Below are positions 16,492-24,520 of a stretch of DNA of 34,420 bases, in pieces. Within the stretch, counting starts at the first letter, position 1; the number at the start of each line of letters is the position of its first letter. The notes under the pieces are model-generated. The model did not search any database. It was not told the origin of the DNA and worked only from the letters and a program-made list of their open reading frames with translations. The DNA comes from a virus. The stretch is taken from IMG/VR virus record IMGVR_UViG_3300032156_001464, positions 1-34,420 of that record; one strand, given 5' to 3'. A program made the translations under genes and the position numbers.

Positions 16492-19400
16492 TTGAACATA
16501 ATAAATCCGTTATTTAAAGTAAACGAAGAGAAAAACATCTTTACTATAAGAGAAAAGGATTACGATAAAATATTAGATTCAATACGAGAAATTGTAAATC
16601 CTGTCGAAGAGATAGGGTTTACAATTCTCGAAGTAGATATGAAAGATTCAAGATTTTCATCTGGAGAACTATCAAGAACTTTAAAGCAAACAATAAGCAT
16701 AAAATTACAAAAAGGGTCAAAAGAAATTGATCTAAGTTTGTTTATTCCAAAGTTGATTGAGAAGAACTATATTTTTATAAGTGGAAGAAAAAAGATTCCA
16801 TTATTTCAATTGTATGATCTTCCTATTGTAACAAGAGGAGAGAGCATAAAACTAAGAACTAATGTGGCAACTTTAATGCTTTCAAAATCACCAGAAAAAG
16901 AATCTCCATTTGTATATGTTAGCTTTCTAGGAAAAAAGATTCCTCTTGCTTTATTACTTATTGCATATTTTGGTATAGATGAAATAGTAAAGAAGTTTGA
17001 CCTATCAAGGTTTGATTCCACTAATAATAATAGTAATGATCTATATAATAAACTATTAAGCGATTTAAAATTATATCAAGAAGAATCAGAAGGATATTCT
17101 CAAGAAGATTTCTTAACTGAAATTGGACGATTATATTCAAAATATAATGCAAAAACTAAAGGCGAAGATATTATTTATGCTCTAAATCTAATTCCAAAAG
17201 TTGATCCTATAACAGCAAGCTTTTTAACAACGCCTTCAATTTTAGAAGAGCTAGTAGAAGCTATAAAAATACAAGATATTGATGATACATTATTCATAAA
17301 TAAAAGAGTAAGATGTTTTGAGTATGCAATATTAGCAAAAGTATCAAAAATTATCTTTGATTTATGCTACGCCAATAGAACTGCTAGACAGCCAAAATTT
17401 AGTATCAATTCAACTCAAATTCTTTCTGATTGTAATGTTTCGGATATTGTTCAGTTTGATTTCTCAATTAATCCAATCGAAGAGTTAACTAAGTTATCGA
17501 GAGTAAGCCTTTTAGGTCCCGGAGGATTTAAAAGAGAAAATATTCCTAAACATCTGAGGGATATATGTCCTTCAATGTTCGGCAGAGTCTGTCCTGTAGA
17601 TACTCCAGATAGAGATAATTGTGGAGTTCTTCAGAACTTATTACCAAACGTTGACCTAGATGAAAAATTAAGATTTACTGACAAGATACTAGAAAAACAA
17701 CCAATTTCAATTCCAGTTTCTATGGTTCCATTCTTAAAGAATGACGATCAAACTAGACTTCAAATGTCCTCATCTCAAATGAGGCAAGCTGTTATGTTAA
17801 AAGAATTTGATATTCCAATGATTAGCTCAGGTTCAGAGGGTTTATATACAGATTTTACTCAATTTGTAAAAAGAGCTAAACAAGATGGATATGTGGTTCA
17901 TGCTGATCCTCAATACTTAATAGTTTGTTATAATGATGGCCAAGCAGAAATAATAAATATCAGTTATAGAAAAATCTATGTAGAAAATCTGGACTATATG
18001 CCAAGTCATGTTAAGACAGGAGATAAATTTAAAAAGGGTGATATCTTAGCAGAAAGTAACTTCTGTAAAGATGGAAAAATTATGTTTGGAAAGAATTTAT
18101 TGACTGGTGTTATGGTTCACTATGGAAATAATTATGAAGATGGAATTGTAATTTCTGATCGACTTGTAAAAGAGGGAACTTTTAGTTCAGTTCATTATGA
18201 TGAATTATCGTTTGTTTTACCTCCTGATAAAGTTTTATTATCTCTTTCTGAAGATAAATATGAACCATTACCATTGGTAAATAAATCTTTATCACAAGGA
18301 AATCCATATGCGATCATAAAGAAAATCACAAAAGAAGAACCATCAATTATTTTTAGTGAAGAAATAAAACTTCTAGCTGAAAAGCGATATTTTATTTCTG
18401 AAGTAAATGTTTATGCAAACGAATGGAATACTGAAATTCCAGAATTTAGAGACTGGATTGAAAAACGAATAGTAGAGCAACAAGAAAGAGAAAAATATAT
18501 TCAAACTCTAATTTATGAAAATGTAGAAAAAGATCAAGCTCAAAAATTGATAAGAGAACATAGTTTAGATAAATTTTCTCTTGTAGGTAAATACAAAGAG
18601 AAAAAAGAACGAGTAAATGGAATCATAGTTGAAATAACCGGAATTCATACAAGAAATATTCAAGTTGGGGATAAGATAGCAAATAGGCATGGAAATAAAG
18701 GTGTAATATCTAAGATTATTGAACATGAAAAAATGCCACAACTAGAAGACGGTAGACATATTGATATTTGTATTAATCCAATGGGAATAAATTCAAGAAT
18801 GAATATTGGCCAAATTTATGAACTTCATTTAGCTATGTCACTTTTTGATCTAAAAATGGATCTACTCAAAATGATAGACCAAAAAAGAACGAATAAAGAA
18901 TTAAAAGCACATTTATTAAGTTATATAAAAATAATAGATAAGACAGAAGGAAACTGGTATCTTTATCAATTTCAAAAACAGCTTCCAGAAAAAATAGATG
19001 AAGATTTCGTAAAAGATTTAACAATTATTCAAGCTCCTTTTGAGTCTTGTAAAGTTGAAGATATAAAGAAAGCTCTTGCTTTTACCAAAACTAAGTTTAA
19101 ACAAGAAATCTTTGATCCTTTGTCTAAAGAATACTTACTTAATCCAGTAGCAGTTGGGTTCATTTATTTCTTTAGAATGGTTCATATAGCTGAAGAAAAA
19201 TTAGCTGCTAGAGGAATAGGTCCATATACAAGACGAACACTTCAACCTTTAGGTGGAAGAAAACATAAAGGTGGCCAAAGATGTGGAGAAATGGAAACAG
19301 CATGTCTTATTGGTCATGATGCTCCTGTTAATTTATTTGAGTTTTTAACAACTAAATCAGATTGTATTGACCTAAAGAATAATTATATTAGAAACTCAAT

Positions 19401-19506
19401 TTCTGGAGGATTTGTTGATGATAACAAGAATCCAGATATGGTTCCAGAATCAGTAAAATTATTAGATTCATATTTGACAGTTATTGGAATAGATCATAAA
19501 AAGTAG
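16492..19506 (+). CDS. rpoB-like: DNA-directed RNA polymerase beta subunit, undivided, bacterial type
   Basis: Second large polymerase subunit, 1004 aa (bacterial beta about 1180-1340). Hallmarks in order: RVSLLGPGGFKREN; FGRVCPVDTPDRDNCG near 363-378; GKNLLTGVMVHYGNNYEDGI; GDKIANRHGNKGVISK with the N731-K736 core; INPMGINSRMNIGQIYE; QPLGGRKHKGGQRCGEMET near 918-936; and LTTKSD. The C-terminus PESVKLL...IGI matches the normal end of beta, so it is intact. The start is TTG, with AGGAGG nine bases upstream; no better ATG is nearby. Gene order beta' then beta is reversed relative to bacterial rpoBC. No alpha, omega or sigma gene is recognised here. Confidence 0.95.
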   Translation: MNIINPLFKVNEEKNIFTIREKDYDKILDSIREIVNPVEEIGFTILEVDMKDSRFSSGELSRTLKQTISIKLQKGSKEIDLSLFIPKLIEKNYIFISGRKKIPLFQLYDLPIVTRGESIKLRTNVATLMLSKSPEKESPFVYVSFLGKKIPLALLLIAYFGIDEIVKKFDLSRFDSTNNNSNDLYNKLLSDLKLYQEESEGYSQEDFLTEIGRLYSKYNAKTKGEDIIYALNLIPKVDPITASFLTTPSILEELVEAIKIQDIDDTLFINKRVRCFEYAILAKVSKIIFDLCYANRTARQPKFSINSTQILSDCNVSDIVQFDFSINPIEELTKLSRVSLLGPGGFKRENIPKHLRDICPSMFGRVCPVDTPDRDNCGVLQNLLPNVDLDEKLRFTDKILEKQPISIPVSMVPFLKNDDQTRLQMSSSQMRQAVMLKEFDIPMISSGSEGLYTDFTQFVKRAKQDGYVVHADPQYLIVCYNDGQAEIINISYRKIYVENLDYMPSHVKTGDKFKKGDILAESNFCKDGKIMFGKNLLTGVMVHYGNNYEDGIVISDRLVKEGTFSSVHYDELSFVLPPDKVLLSLSEDKYEPLPLVNKSLSQGNPYAIIKKITKEEPSIIFSEEIKLLAEKRYFISEVNVYANEWNTEIPEFRDWIEKRIVEQQEREKYIQTLIYENVEKDQAQKLIREHSLDKFSLVGKYKEKKERVNGIIVEITGIHTRNIQVGDKIANRHGNKGVISKIIEHEKMPQLEDGRHIDICINPMGINSRMNIGQIYELHLAMSLFDLKMDLLKMIDQKRTNKELKAHLLSYIKIIDKTEGNWYLYQFQKQLPEKIDEDFVKDLTIIQAPFESCKVEDIKKALAFTKTKFKQEIFDPLSKEYLLNPVAVGFIYFFRMVHIAEEKLAARGIGPYTRRTLQPLGGRKHKGGQRCGEMETACLIGHDAPVNLFEFLTTKSDCIDLKNNYIRNSISGGFVDDNKNPDMVPESVKLLDSYLTVIGIDHKK

Positions 19507-19515
19507 GAGGAAAAG

Positions 19516-20406
19516 ATGGCATATATAAATAGTAATGACCTTCCTGATATTCAACAATCAGAACCGAAAATTAAAATGCCAATTATGGAAGTTGGAGTAG
19601 AAAATGTTGAAGTACCATTCATACTTGAGTCTAAGTATGGAGGGTTTCATCATATGGTAGCAAACGTGTCGATGAGAACTTCATTGGATTCGTCTATACG
19701 AGGCATCTCAATGTCACGTTTGCTACTAACTTTAAAACCTTATTTAGATCTACCATTAAAAAGTAAACTTATTAGAGAAATTCTATCAAAACTTCTTGAG
19801 TCAATTGATACTTCTACAGCATTTATGAAATTTGAGTTTAGATTACCAATTGTGAGGAAATCCATTCTTTCACAAAATGAGTTTCCCATTTATTATAAAT
19901 GTAGATTTGAAGGAAGAGCATATAAAGTAAGAGTTATTGGTTTAGATCATAAAGAACATATTGAAACATATTACAGATTTTTTGAAGGTGTTACTGTTCA
20001 ATATGCATCATATTGTCCATGTTCAGCAGAATTGTCATGTTCAGGTTCAGAAGGATATCCTCATAACCAAAGATCTTTTGCAAATGTTTTAGTTGAAGTT
20101 GATTCAGATACTAAATATTATCTATGGTTAGAGGACCTTATTGAACTTGTAGAATCAAGAATAAAAACCTTACCATACCCAGTCATTAAACGGATAGATG
20201 AAAAAGAAATTGGTAAAATAGCAAAAGAAAATCCTTTATTTGTTGAGGATGCTATTAGAGAAATTTCAGAAGGATTAGAAACATTACCTGGAATAAGTGA
20301 CTGGATAGTTAAATGTGTTCATGAAGAATCTATTCACACAAGCGAAGCAATAGCAATTAATTACAAAGGTAATCATGGAGGGTTTGATGGACGTTGGTTT
20401 ATCTAA
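19516..20406 (+). CDS. folE2: GTP cyclohydrolase IB (FolE2 family)
   Basis: Predicted GTP cyclohydrolase converting GTP to 7,8-dihydroneopterin triphosphate, the entry step of folate and of 7-deazaguanine (queuosine, preQ0) synthesis. Family marks: an N-terminal segment with RTSLDSSIRGISMSRLL; the metal/catalytic element YCPCSAEL with C167 and C169; HNQRSFANV with H183; and near the C-terminus FVEDAIREI and EESIHTSEA with E270/E271 and H274. The length of 296 aa is normal. AGGAGG precedes the ATG. Its neighbours are RNA polymerase beta (9 bases upstream) and unknown genes. In phages the enzyme could feed DNA base modification or nucleotide metabolism, but no QueD/QueE/QueC is recognised in the window. 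Confidence 0.88.
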   Translation: MAYINSNDLPDIQQSEPKIKMPIMEVGVENVEVPFILESKYGGFHHMVANVSMRTSLDSSIRGISMSRLLLTLKPYLDLPLKSKLIREILSKLLESIDTSTAFMKFEFRLPIVRKSILSQNEFPIYYKCRFEGRAYKVRVIGLDHKEHIETYYRFFEGVTVQYASYCPCSAELSCSGSEGYPHNQRSFANVLVEVDSDTKYYLWLEDLIELVESRIKTLPYPVIKRIDEKEIGKIAKENPLFVEDAIREISEGLETLPGISDWIVKCVHEESIHTSEAIAINYKGNHGGFDGRWFI

Positions 20407-21025
20407 AAAACCATGGGAACATTATGAGTATGAATATACTCATAAGTATTATACACTTTATGGATTTCCACAAAAGTCTAGCGGACCTTTTTACAATGAA
20501 TGTCCAGCTAAATTTCAAACAATTAAAGATTCACCAAGACTTAGTTATAGAAAATGTGACTTAATAAAATATGATCGAAAATATAGGTATGAGTTATTTA
20601 AGGATTGGAGAGATTGGTTTCCTGAAAAACCAAAAAAGAAAAGAGTCCAATTTTCTAAAATTTCAAGATATCTAACAGGACAATATGGAATAGTTATTCA
20701 AAGATTTAGAAAAACAAAAGATAAGGGAATTATTTATAATGACTATGGAACATTAATTCTTTTATTAACAGGAAAACACAAAGGATTAATACAACAATGG
20801 TATAATAGATCATATCCGTTTCAAACCATTGCCAAATTTCCATATGTTGATCCATTACCAAAAATATTAATAAAAAACCTAACAAAAATGTTGGATGATG
20901 ATCCATTTATATTATGTAAAAATATTGAAGATAGCGAAGAACAAAGAAATTTGTTTTTAGAAAGAATCTGGAATTACTTTACAGGAGAAAAAAATGAAAA
21001 AAGAAGATATAGTAAAATTATATGA
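20387..21025 (+). CDS. Hypothetical basic/aromatic protein
   Basis: About 212 residues, rich in Tyr, Lys and Trp (YEYEYTHKYYTLYG, then WRDWFPEKPKKKRVQFSK). A central stretch SRYLTGQYGIVIQRFRKTKDKGIIY...GTLILLLTGKHKGLIQQWY looks like a small beta barrel. I do not recognise a family. The ATG at 20387 follows GGAGGG by four bases; an in-frame ATG at 20375 with a weaker AAAGG is the alternative. It overlaps folE2 at its start and the next gene by 32 bases at its end. Confidence 0.6.
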   Translation: MDVGLSKKPWEHYEYEYTHKYYTLYGFPQKSSGPFYNECPAKFQTIKDSPRLSYRKCDLIKYDRKYRYELFKDWRDWFPEKPKKKRVQFSKISRYLTGQYGIVIQRFRKTKDKGIIYNDYGTLILLLTGKHKGLIQQWYNRSYPFQTIAKFPYVDPLPKILIKNLTKMLDDDPFILCKNIEDSEEQRNLFLERIWNYFTGEKNEKRRYSKII

Positions 21026-21356
21026 AAAAGAAAGAGAATATCAAATTACTGTTTTTGGAGATTATAAGAAAATTACAACTCTTTCTTTTCCTAGTTTTCT
21101 AATTTTCTTAGAGACCTATCTTGATAAAGCCAAAAAAGCTTATTCAGGTCCTTGGACAAAAAATTTACCACAATGGTTGCTATCGTGTTCTGAAAGTAAT
21201 GATGGAACAGCACCAGTAAAAGCATATGAAGAAGTGGTAAAAATAATGACTTTAGCAGGAGCAGCTCTGGAAACTTATGCAGAAATTGATATAGAAAAAT
21301 GGCGGGAAACTGCCGAGATAGATCGTTTGAAATGGGAAGAAGGAGAAAATAAATAA
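20994..21356 (+). CDS. Small helical protein, weakly MazG/NTP-pyrophosphatase-like
   Basis: A 120-residue helical protein. The layout EREYQITVFGDY, SFPSFLIFLETYLDKAKKAY, LPQWLLSC, EEVVKIMTLAGAALETY recalls small phage proteins with an all-alpha NTP pyrophosphohydrolase-like fold, but the EExxE...ExxD metal motif typical of MazG is not clear, so the link is weak. It has AGGAG before its ATG, overlaps the previous gene by 32 bases and the next by one (TAATG). Proximity to folE2 would suit a nucleotide role, by inference only. Confidence 0.5.
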   Translation: MKKEDIVKLYEKEREYQITVFGDYKKITTLSFPSFLIFLETYLDKAKKAYSGPWTKNLPQWLLSCSESNDGTAPVKAYEEVVKIMTLAGAALETYAEIDIEKWRETAEIDRLKWEEGENK

Positions 21357-22096
21357 TGGAAAACTTATCAGAGATGCTAAAAGAAAATGAAACTAAAACA
21401 AAATTTACTGAAAAAGATTTAGATTTACCAGAAACTAAAGAAGATATTCCACCACAAGGAGAAATAGTTTCTACGGTTCCAATAACTTCATTTTCAAAAT
21501 GGTTTGAACAAAATTCGTCAAAACTACAAAATATTAATCAAGTAAAAGTTGCAATACGAGGAGTTGATCCTAATAAAACTTTAATTATTGCAATTAAAGA
21601 TCCTGAAGGTGGAAAAGATACATCTGGAAATGATAAAAAGATTCTAAAAGTATTTGAAGAATCTGATACAATTCCTGTTATAAATCTTCCAAGTTCTGAT
21701 CTACAAATTTATAATAATGGCTTTAGAATTATAAGTAAATTTAATGATAATATAGTATTAAAATCATATGGAATTAAAACTGGCCTAGTTATTGTATTTT
21801 GTAATGAAGTAGATTTAAAATTAATTCCATATACGATATATAGACTTAAGAAAAAAGAAGCTGGAATAGATTCAAGTATTCCAATGTTTTCGAAAGATCC
21901 AACGGACCTTATACGAATATTTGCAGAAAATGCTGATCTGCAAACCTTACAAATTCTTTATAAGCAAAGCGCCAGAGCGGAAGGTTTGAAAACAAAAAAG
22001 GATATAGTTGATTGGTTACTAGAACGTCAAGCAGAAGTTACTGATGTTAACCATCACCTACAAATAGATAGTGTCATTATTGATATCTTAAAGTAA
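21356..22096 (+). CDS. Hypothetical protein
   Basis: A 246-residue soluble protein not recognised. The N-terminal 40 residues are charged and probably disordered. A beta-rich middle (VKVAIRGVDPNKTLIIAIKD, then IVLKSYGIKTGLVIVFCNEV) and a helical C-terminal third (ADLQTLQILYKQSARAEGLK...VDWLLER) follow. No catalytic motif is seen. It shares a TAATG junction with the previous gene and is the last gene before the hairpin at 22102-22126. Confidence 0.6.
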   Translation: MENLSEMLKENETKTKFTEKDLDLPETKEDIPPQGEIVSTVPITSFSKWFEQNSSKLQNINQVKVAIRGVDPNKTLIIAIKDPEGGKDTSGNDKKILKVFEESDTIPVINLPSSDLQIYNNGFRIISKFNDNIVLKSYGIKTGLVIVFCNEVDLKLIPYTIYRLKKKEAGIDSSIPMFSKDPTDLIRIFAENADLQTLQILYKQSARAEGLKTKKDIVDWLLERQAEVTDVNHHLQIDSVIIDILK

Positions 22097-22101
22097 AGGA
22101 A

Positions 22102-22126
22102 TGGGCCGGGCTTATAACTCGGCCCA
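22102..22126 (+). promoter_or_regulatory. GC-rich hairpin lying between an SD-like sequence and a start codon
   Basis: Arms tgggccggg (22102-22110) and ctcggccca (22118-22126) form a 9-bp stem with one G-T pair and a cttataa loop, a marked GC island in AT-rich DNA. A7 rather than a T-tract follows. AAAGGA sits directly upstream (22095-22100) and the ATG of the next gene is at 22135, which has no other ribosome binding site. Folding would bring AAAGGA to an effective distance of about nine bases from the ATG, as described for T4 gene 38. Confidence 0.65.
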
Positions 22127-22134
22127 AAAAAATT

Positions 22135-22872
22135 ATGCAATTAAATGAAAATATGAAATTGGTTCTTCATGATATATATTTGTATGATATTGAAGCGTGC
22201 CATTATTCTATAATGCAGAGTTTAGGTTTAGATCTAACAGGAATTAATAGAGAAGATAAAACTCAAAGAAATATCGAAATAGGAAAATTAATGAAGAAGA
22301 ACCCAAAGCTGACTTCTCTATTGCGAAATACAACAAATAGTATAATTGACGAATATATAAGTCGTAACAATATAACAGAAAGCGATATAATAATAAGACA
22401 ATATGATGGAATTATAACTACTAAAAGACTTTACGAAACAAAAATAGGAAAAATACCTTTAGATATAAGGAAAGCGTTTGAGATATTCATAATGTCTATA
22501 AATAGACAAATGTATATTGCTATAGATAGCAATAAAGAAATAACTGTTAAAGGTGTTCCAAATAAATACGATAAAATAGTTGAGATATATGCTCAATTAT
22601 GCAAGTTAAATTTTCTTAGTAAATTTTCAATATTTTCAACACTTCAAAAGATAAAAGATGAGTTCATGAAGTCAGAAGACGCTGAACTCTTTGCTATACC
22701 TTCAATTGATGATAAACATTCAATAGTTTATCTCAAAAATTATGGAGTAATAGAAGTAACAAAGCCTACTTTAAAAATAGTAGATACAAATGATATTGAT
22801 AAAGAAAGATATTATAAATTCTTTTTAGAACCGTTTATAAAAAGTATAGTCATAGAATATATTAGGAGTTAA
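22135..22872 (+). CDS. Unknown protein with faint family-B polymerase-like motifs
   Basis: A 245-residue protein. Three pieces recall family-B DNA polymerase signatures: YDIEACHYSIMQSLG near the N-terminus (motif A-like), IIRQYDGIITTKR in the middle (a motif C-like YD pair), and KEITVKGVPNKYD (a KG-containing strand). The size is far below a polymerase and the DTD triad is not complete, so this could be a degenerate palm, a remote relative or coincidence. The start lacks an adjacent ribosome binding site; see the hairpin at 22102. An in-frame ATG at 22153 also lacks one. It is followed one base later by a methyltransferase-like gene. Confidence 0.6.
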   Translation: MQLNENMKLVLHDIYLYDIEACHYSIMQSLGLDLTGINREDKTQRNIEIGKLMKKNPKLTSLLRNTTNSIIDEYISRNNITESDIIIRQYDGIITTKRLYETKIGKIPLDIRKAFEIFIMSINRQMYIAIDSNKEITVKGVPNKYDKIVEIYAQLCKLNFLSKFSIFSTLQKIKDEFMKSEDAELFAIPSIDDKHSIVYLKNYGVIEVTKPTLKIVDTNDIDKERYYKFFLEPFIKSIVIEYIRS

Positions 22873-22873
22873 A

Positions 22874-23488
22874 ATGAAAATTCTAAACATAGCAGCTGGA
22901 AAGGTTTTGCCTTTGCCTTTTAAGAATTATATTACATATAAAGATCTACCTGGAATGATAACGGTAAATATTGATAAGTATTATTTTGCTGATAAAAGTA
23001 TAGTAGATGTAGATAAAATTGATGAGATAGTAATAAACTCAGATTATATTAATCGTAACGAAAATTATTATTGTAATACAGATATCTTCAAATATATGGA
23101 ACGAACTAGACTTTTTTATGATAGAGTATGTATCTATAGATTTCTTGAGCACGTAAGAATGCGAGATGTTCCATATTTTATTTATCTAGTTTCCAACGTT
23201 TTATTAGCAGATGGGACAGTAGATATTATCGTTCCAAATTATTCAGAATTAGCTCGTATGTTATATAATGAAGTAATAGATAAAGATTTTGAAGCACATA
23301 ATATATTACTAACTACAGAGTTATTAAATGAACCAGAAGATCCCCATACTTCAATCTGGACAGTAGACAGAATAAAATACTTTTGGGAACTTGAGAAAAG
23401 ATTTAAAGTTCAAGTTATAGAACCTTTTACTTTAGATTGTAGAAACATTTACTTACGAGCTTTAATAAAAAGGGAGAGTTGGTTATGA
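22874..23488 (+). CDS. Class I SAM-dependent methyltransferase-like protein
   Basis: A 204-residue protein. Seen: ILNIAAGKV at the N-terminus (an atypical motif I), MITVNIDKYY (an acidic residue after the second strand), YRFLEHVRMRDVPYF resembling the LEHV element of methyltransferase family 11, then LADGTVDIIVPNYSEL resembling the GG...i.vPN strand. The SAM loop is less glycine-rich than usual, so it may be divergent or inactive. AGGAG precedes the ATG. The substrate is unknown. The stop overlaps the next start (ATGA). Confidence 0.6.
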   Translation: MKILNIAAGKVLPLPFKNYITYKDLPGMITVNIDKYYFADKSIVDVDKIDEIVINSDYINRNENYYCNTDIFKYMERTRLFYDRVCIYRFLEHVRMRDVPYFIYLVSNVLLADGTVDIIVPNYSELARMLYNEVIDKDFEAHNILLTTELLNEPEDPHTSIWTVDRIKYFWELEKRFKVQVIEPFTLDCRNIYLRALIKRESWL

Positions 23489-24396
23489 TACCGTTTGTTG
23501 AACGTGCATCTCAAATGGATTTAAGTACACAGTTTGGATATAAAGGATTATACTCATATAAAGATAAATATGGAGAAGTAATATATAGATCATTAACAAC
23601 AATTGCTTGGTCAGACCAGTTTCCAGATGGTCGTCATGAAACAGATGGAATCGAACTTCCATATTTAGCAGTATATACAAAAGAATCGCAAATTAGAAGT
23701 TATATATATTGTGGAGTAGTATCAAAAATATATAGATTTATTGGTCATGATGTTTTGAATCAAATGATAAGAAACTCTATCAAAGAAGCAGGAACTCCAG
23801 TTCTTGAAGAACGATTTTTTTCAAACTACTTATCAAAGGTAAGAACTGAATTTATTATTAGTTCAGCAGTAAATTCTCCCATAGCTGGAGATCTATTACC
23901 AATAATTATTACATCAAATAGCTATGATGGAAATTCGGCAGCAAAACTATCATTTGGCTTATTATTAGTTAAAGGATCTAATACGTACTCTTTTGCCTTC
24001 AAACTTGGAGAAATGCGAGAAGTTCATATTGCAAAAGAAACAACATCTATGACTGCTAATATTCAACAATATATTAAAGCTTTTGGAGAAAATATGGTTA
24101 GTTTAGTTAATCAAAATTTCAAGATTATATTAACCGAAGAAATGATGCTAAGCGCTCTAGCTGTAGTTGAAAAAATAGGAAAGAAAAAGAGAGAGGCTGT
24201 TTCTACTATTTTGGCTCAACTACAATCTGAAGCAAATCAAGATCAACCATCTGCTTGGTTAGTATTTTTAGCAATAGTTCGGTATTGTAGTTTTGAACGA
24301 AATCTCAATACTAGAAGACTATTGGAGAATGCTGCAGAAAGTGTTCTTGTAGTTCCAACCAATATGATGAATGTATTAGACAAGCTAAATAAATAA
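23485..24396 (+). CDS. Hypothetical protein (possible DUF932-like)
   Basis: A 303-residue soluble protein. The ATG at 23485 follows AGGGAG by eight bases and makes an ATGA junction with the previous gene; a TTG six bases upstream is the less likely alternative. The middle (LPIIITSNSYDGNSAAKLSFGLLLVKGSN) vaguely recalls the DUF932 phage/plasmid family, where a similar strand-turn-helix precedes a (C)SN element; this is a weak resemblance. The C-terminal half is helical. It is the last gene before the terminator at 24434-24483. Confidence 0.6.
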   Translation: MIPFVERASQMDLSTQFGYKGLYSYKDKYGEVIYRSLTTIAWSDQFPDGRHETDGIELPYLAVYTKESQIRSYIYCGVVSKIYRFIGHDVLNQMIRNSIKEAGTPVLEERFFSNYLSKVRTEFIISSAVNSPIAGDLLPIIITSNSYDGNSAAKLSFGLLLVKGSNTYSFAFKLGEMREVHIAKETTSMTANIQQYIKAFGENMVSLVNQNFKIILTEEMMLSALAVVEKIGKKKREAVSTILAQLQSEANQDQPSAWLVFLAIVRYCSFERNLNTRRLLENAAESVLVVPTNMMNVLDKLNK

Positions 24397-24430
24397 TATC
24401 TAACAATTTGCCAATAAAATTAGTTAGATA
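24397..24430 (+). other. AT-rich long hairpin upstream of terminator
   Basis: tatctaacaattt (24397-24409) pairs with aaatt and gttagata (24417-24430, one bulged A), a stem of about 13 bp starting at the base after the preceding stop codon. It stands directly before the GC-rich terminator hairpin and may protect the 3' end of the transcript. It resembles no RNA family I recognise. Confidence 0.6.
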
Positions 24431-24433
24431 TAA

Positions 24434-24483
24434 AGTGGGAGCCGCACTCAAGCGGAAAGCTAAATGCCTCCCACTATTTTTTT
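24434..24483 (+). terminator. Intrinsic (rho-independent type) terminator
   Basis: Outer stem agtgggag (24434-24441) / ctcccact (24468-24475), with an inner hairpin ccgc-actcaa-gcgg (24442-24455), followed by T7 (24477-24483) and soon after a second T-run. It separates the operon ending at 24396 from the virion genes. A longer frame from 24464 would read through this stem and T-tract and is rejected as a start for the next gene. Confidence 0.8.
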
Positions 24484-24520
24484 GTATTTTTTTGGAACAA
24501 AAAATAAAAAGGGAAATATT

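Noticed and set aside
22101-22148. Short leader-peptide ORF starting at the ATG in the hairpin
   Set aside because: AAAGGA directly abuts this ATG with no spacer, so initiation is unlikely; 15 codons with no recognisable features.
24464-24520. Upstream start giving a 441-residue version of the hub-like protein
   Set aside because: These codons are the terminator's right arm and T-runs; AAGGGA before the ATG at 24521 gives a normal start.
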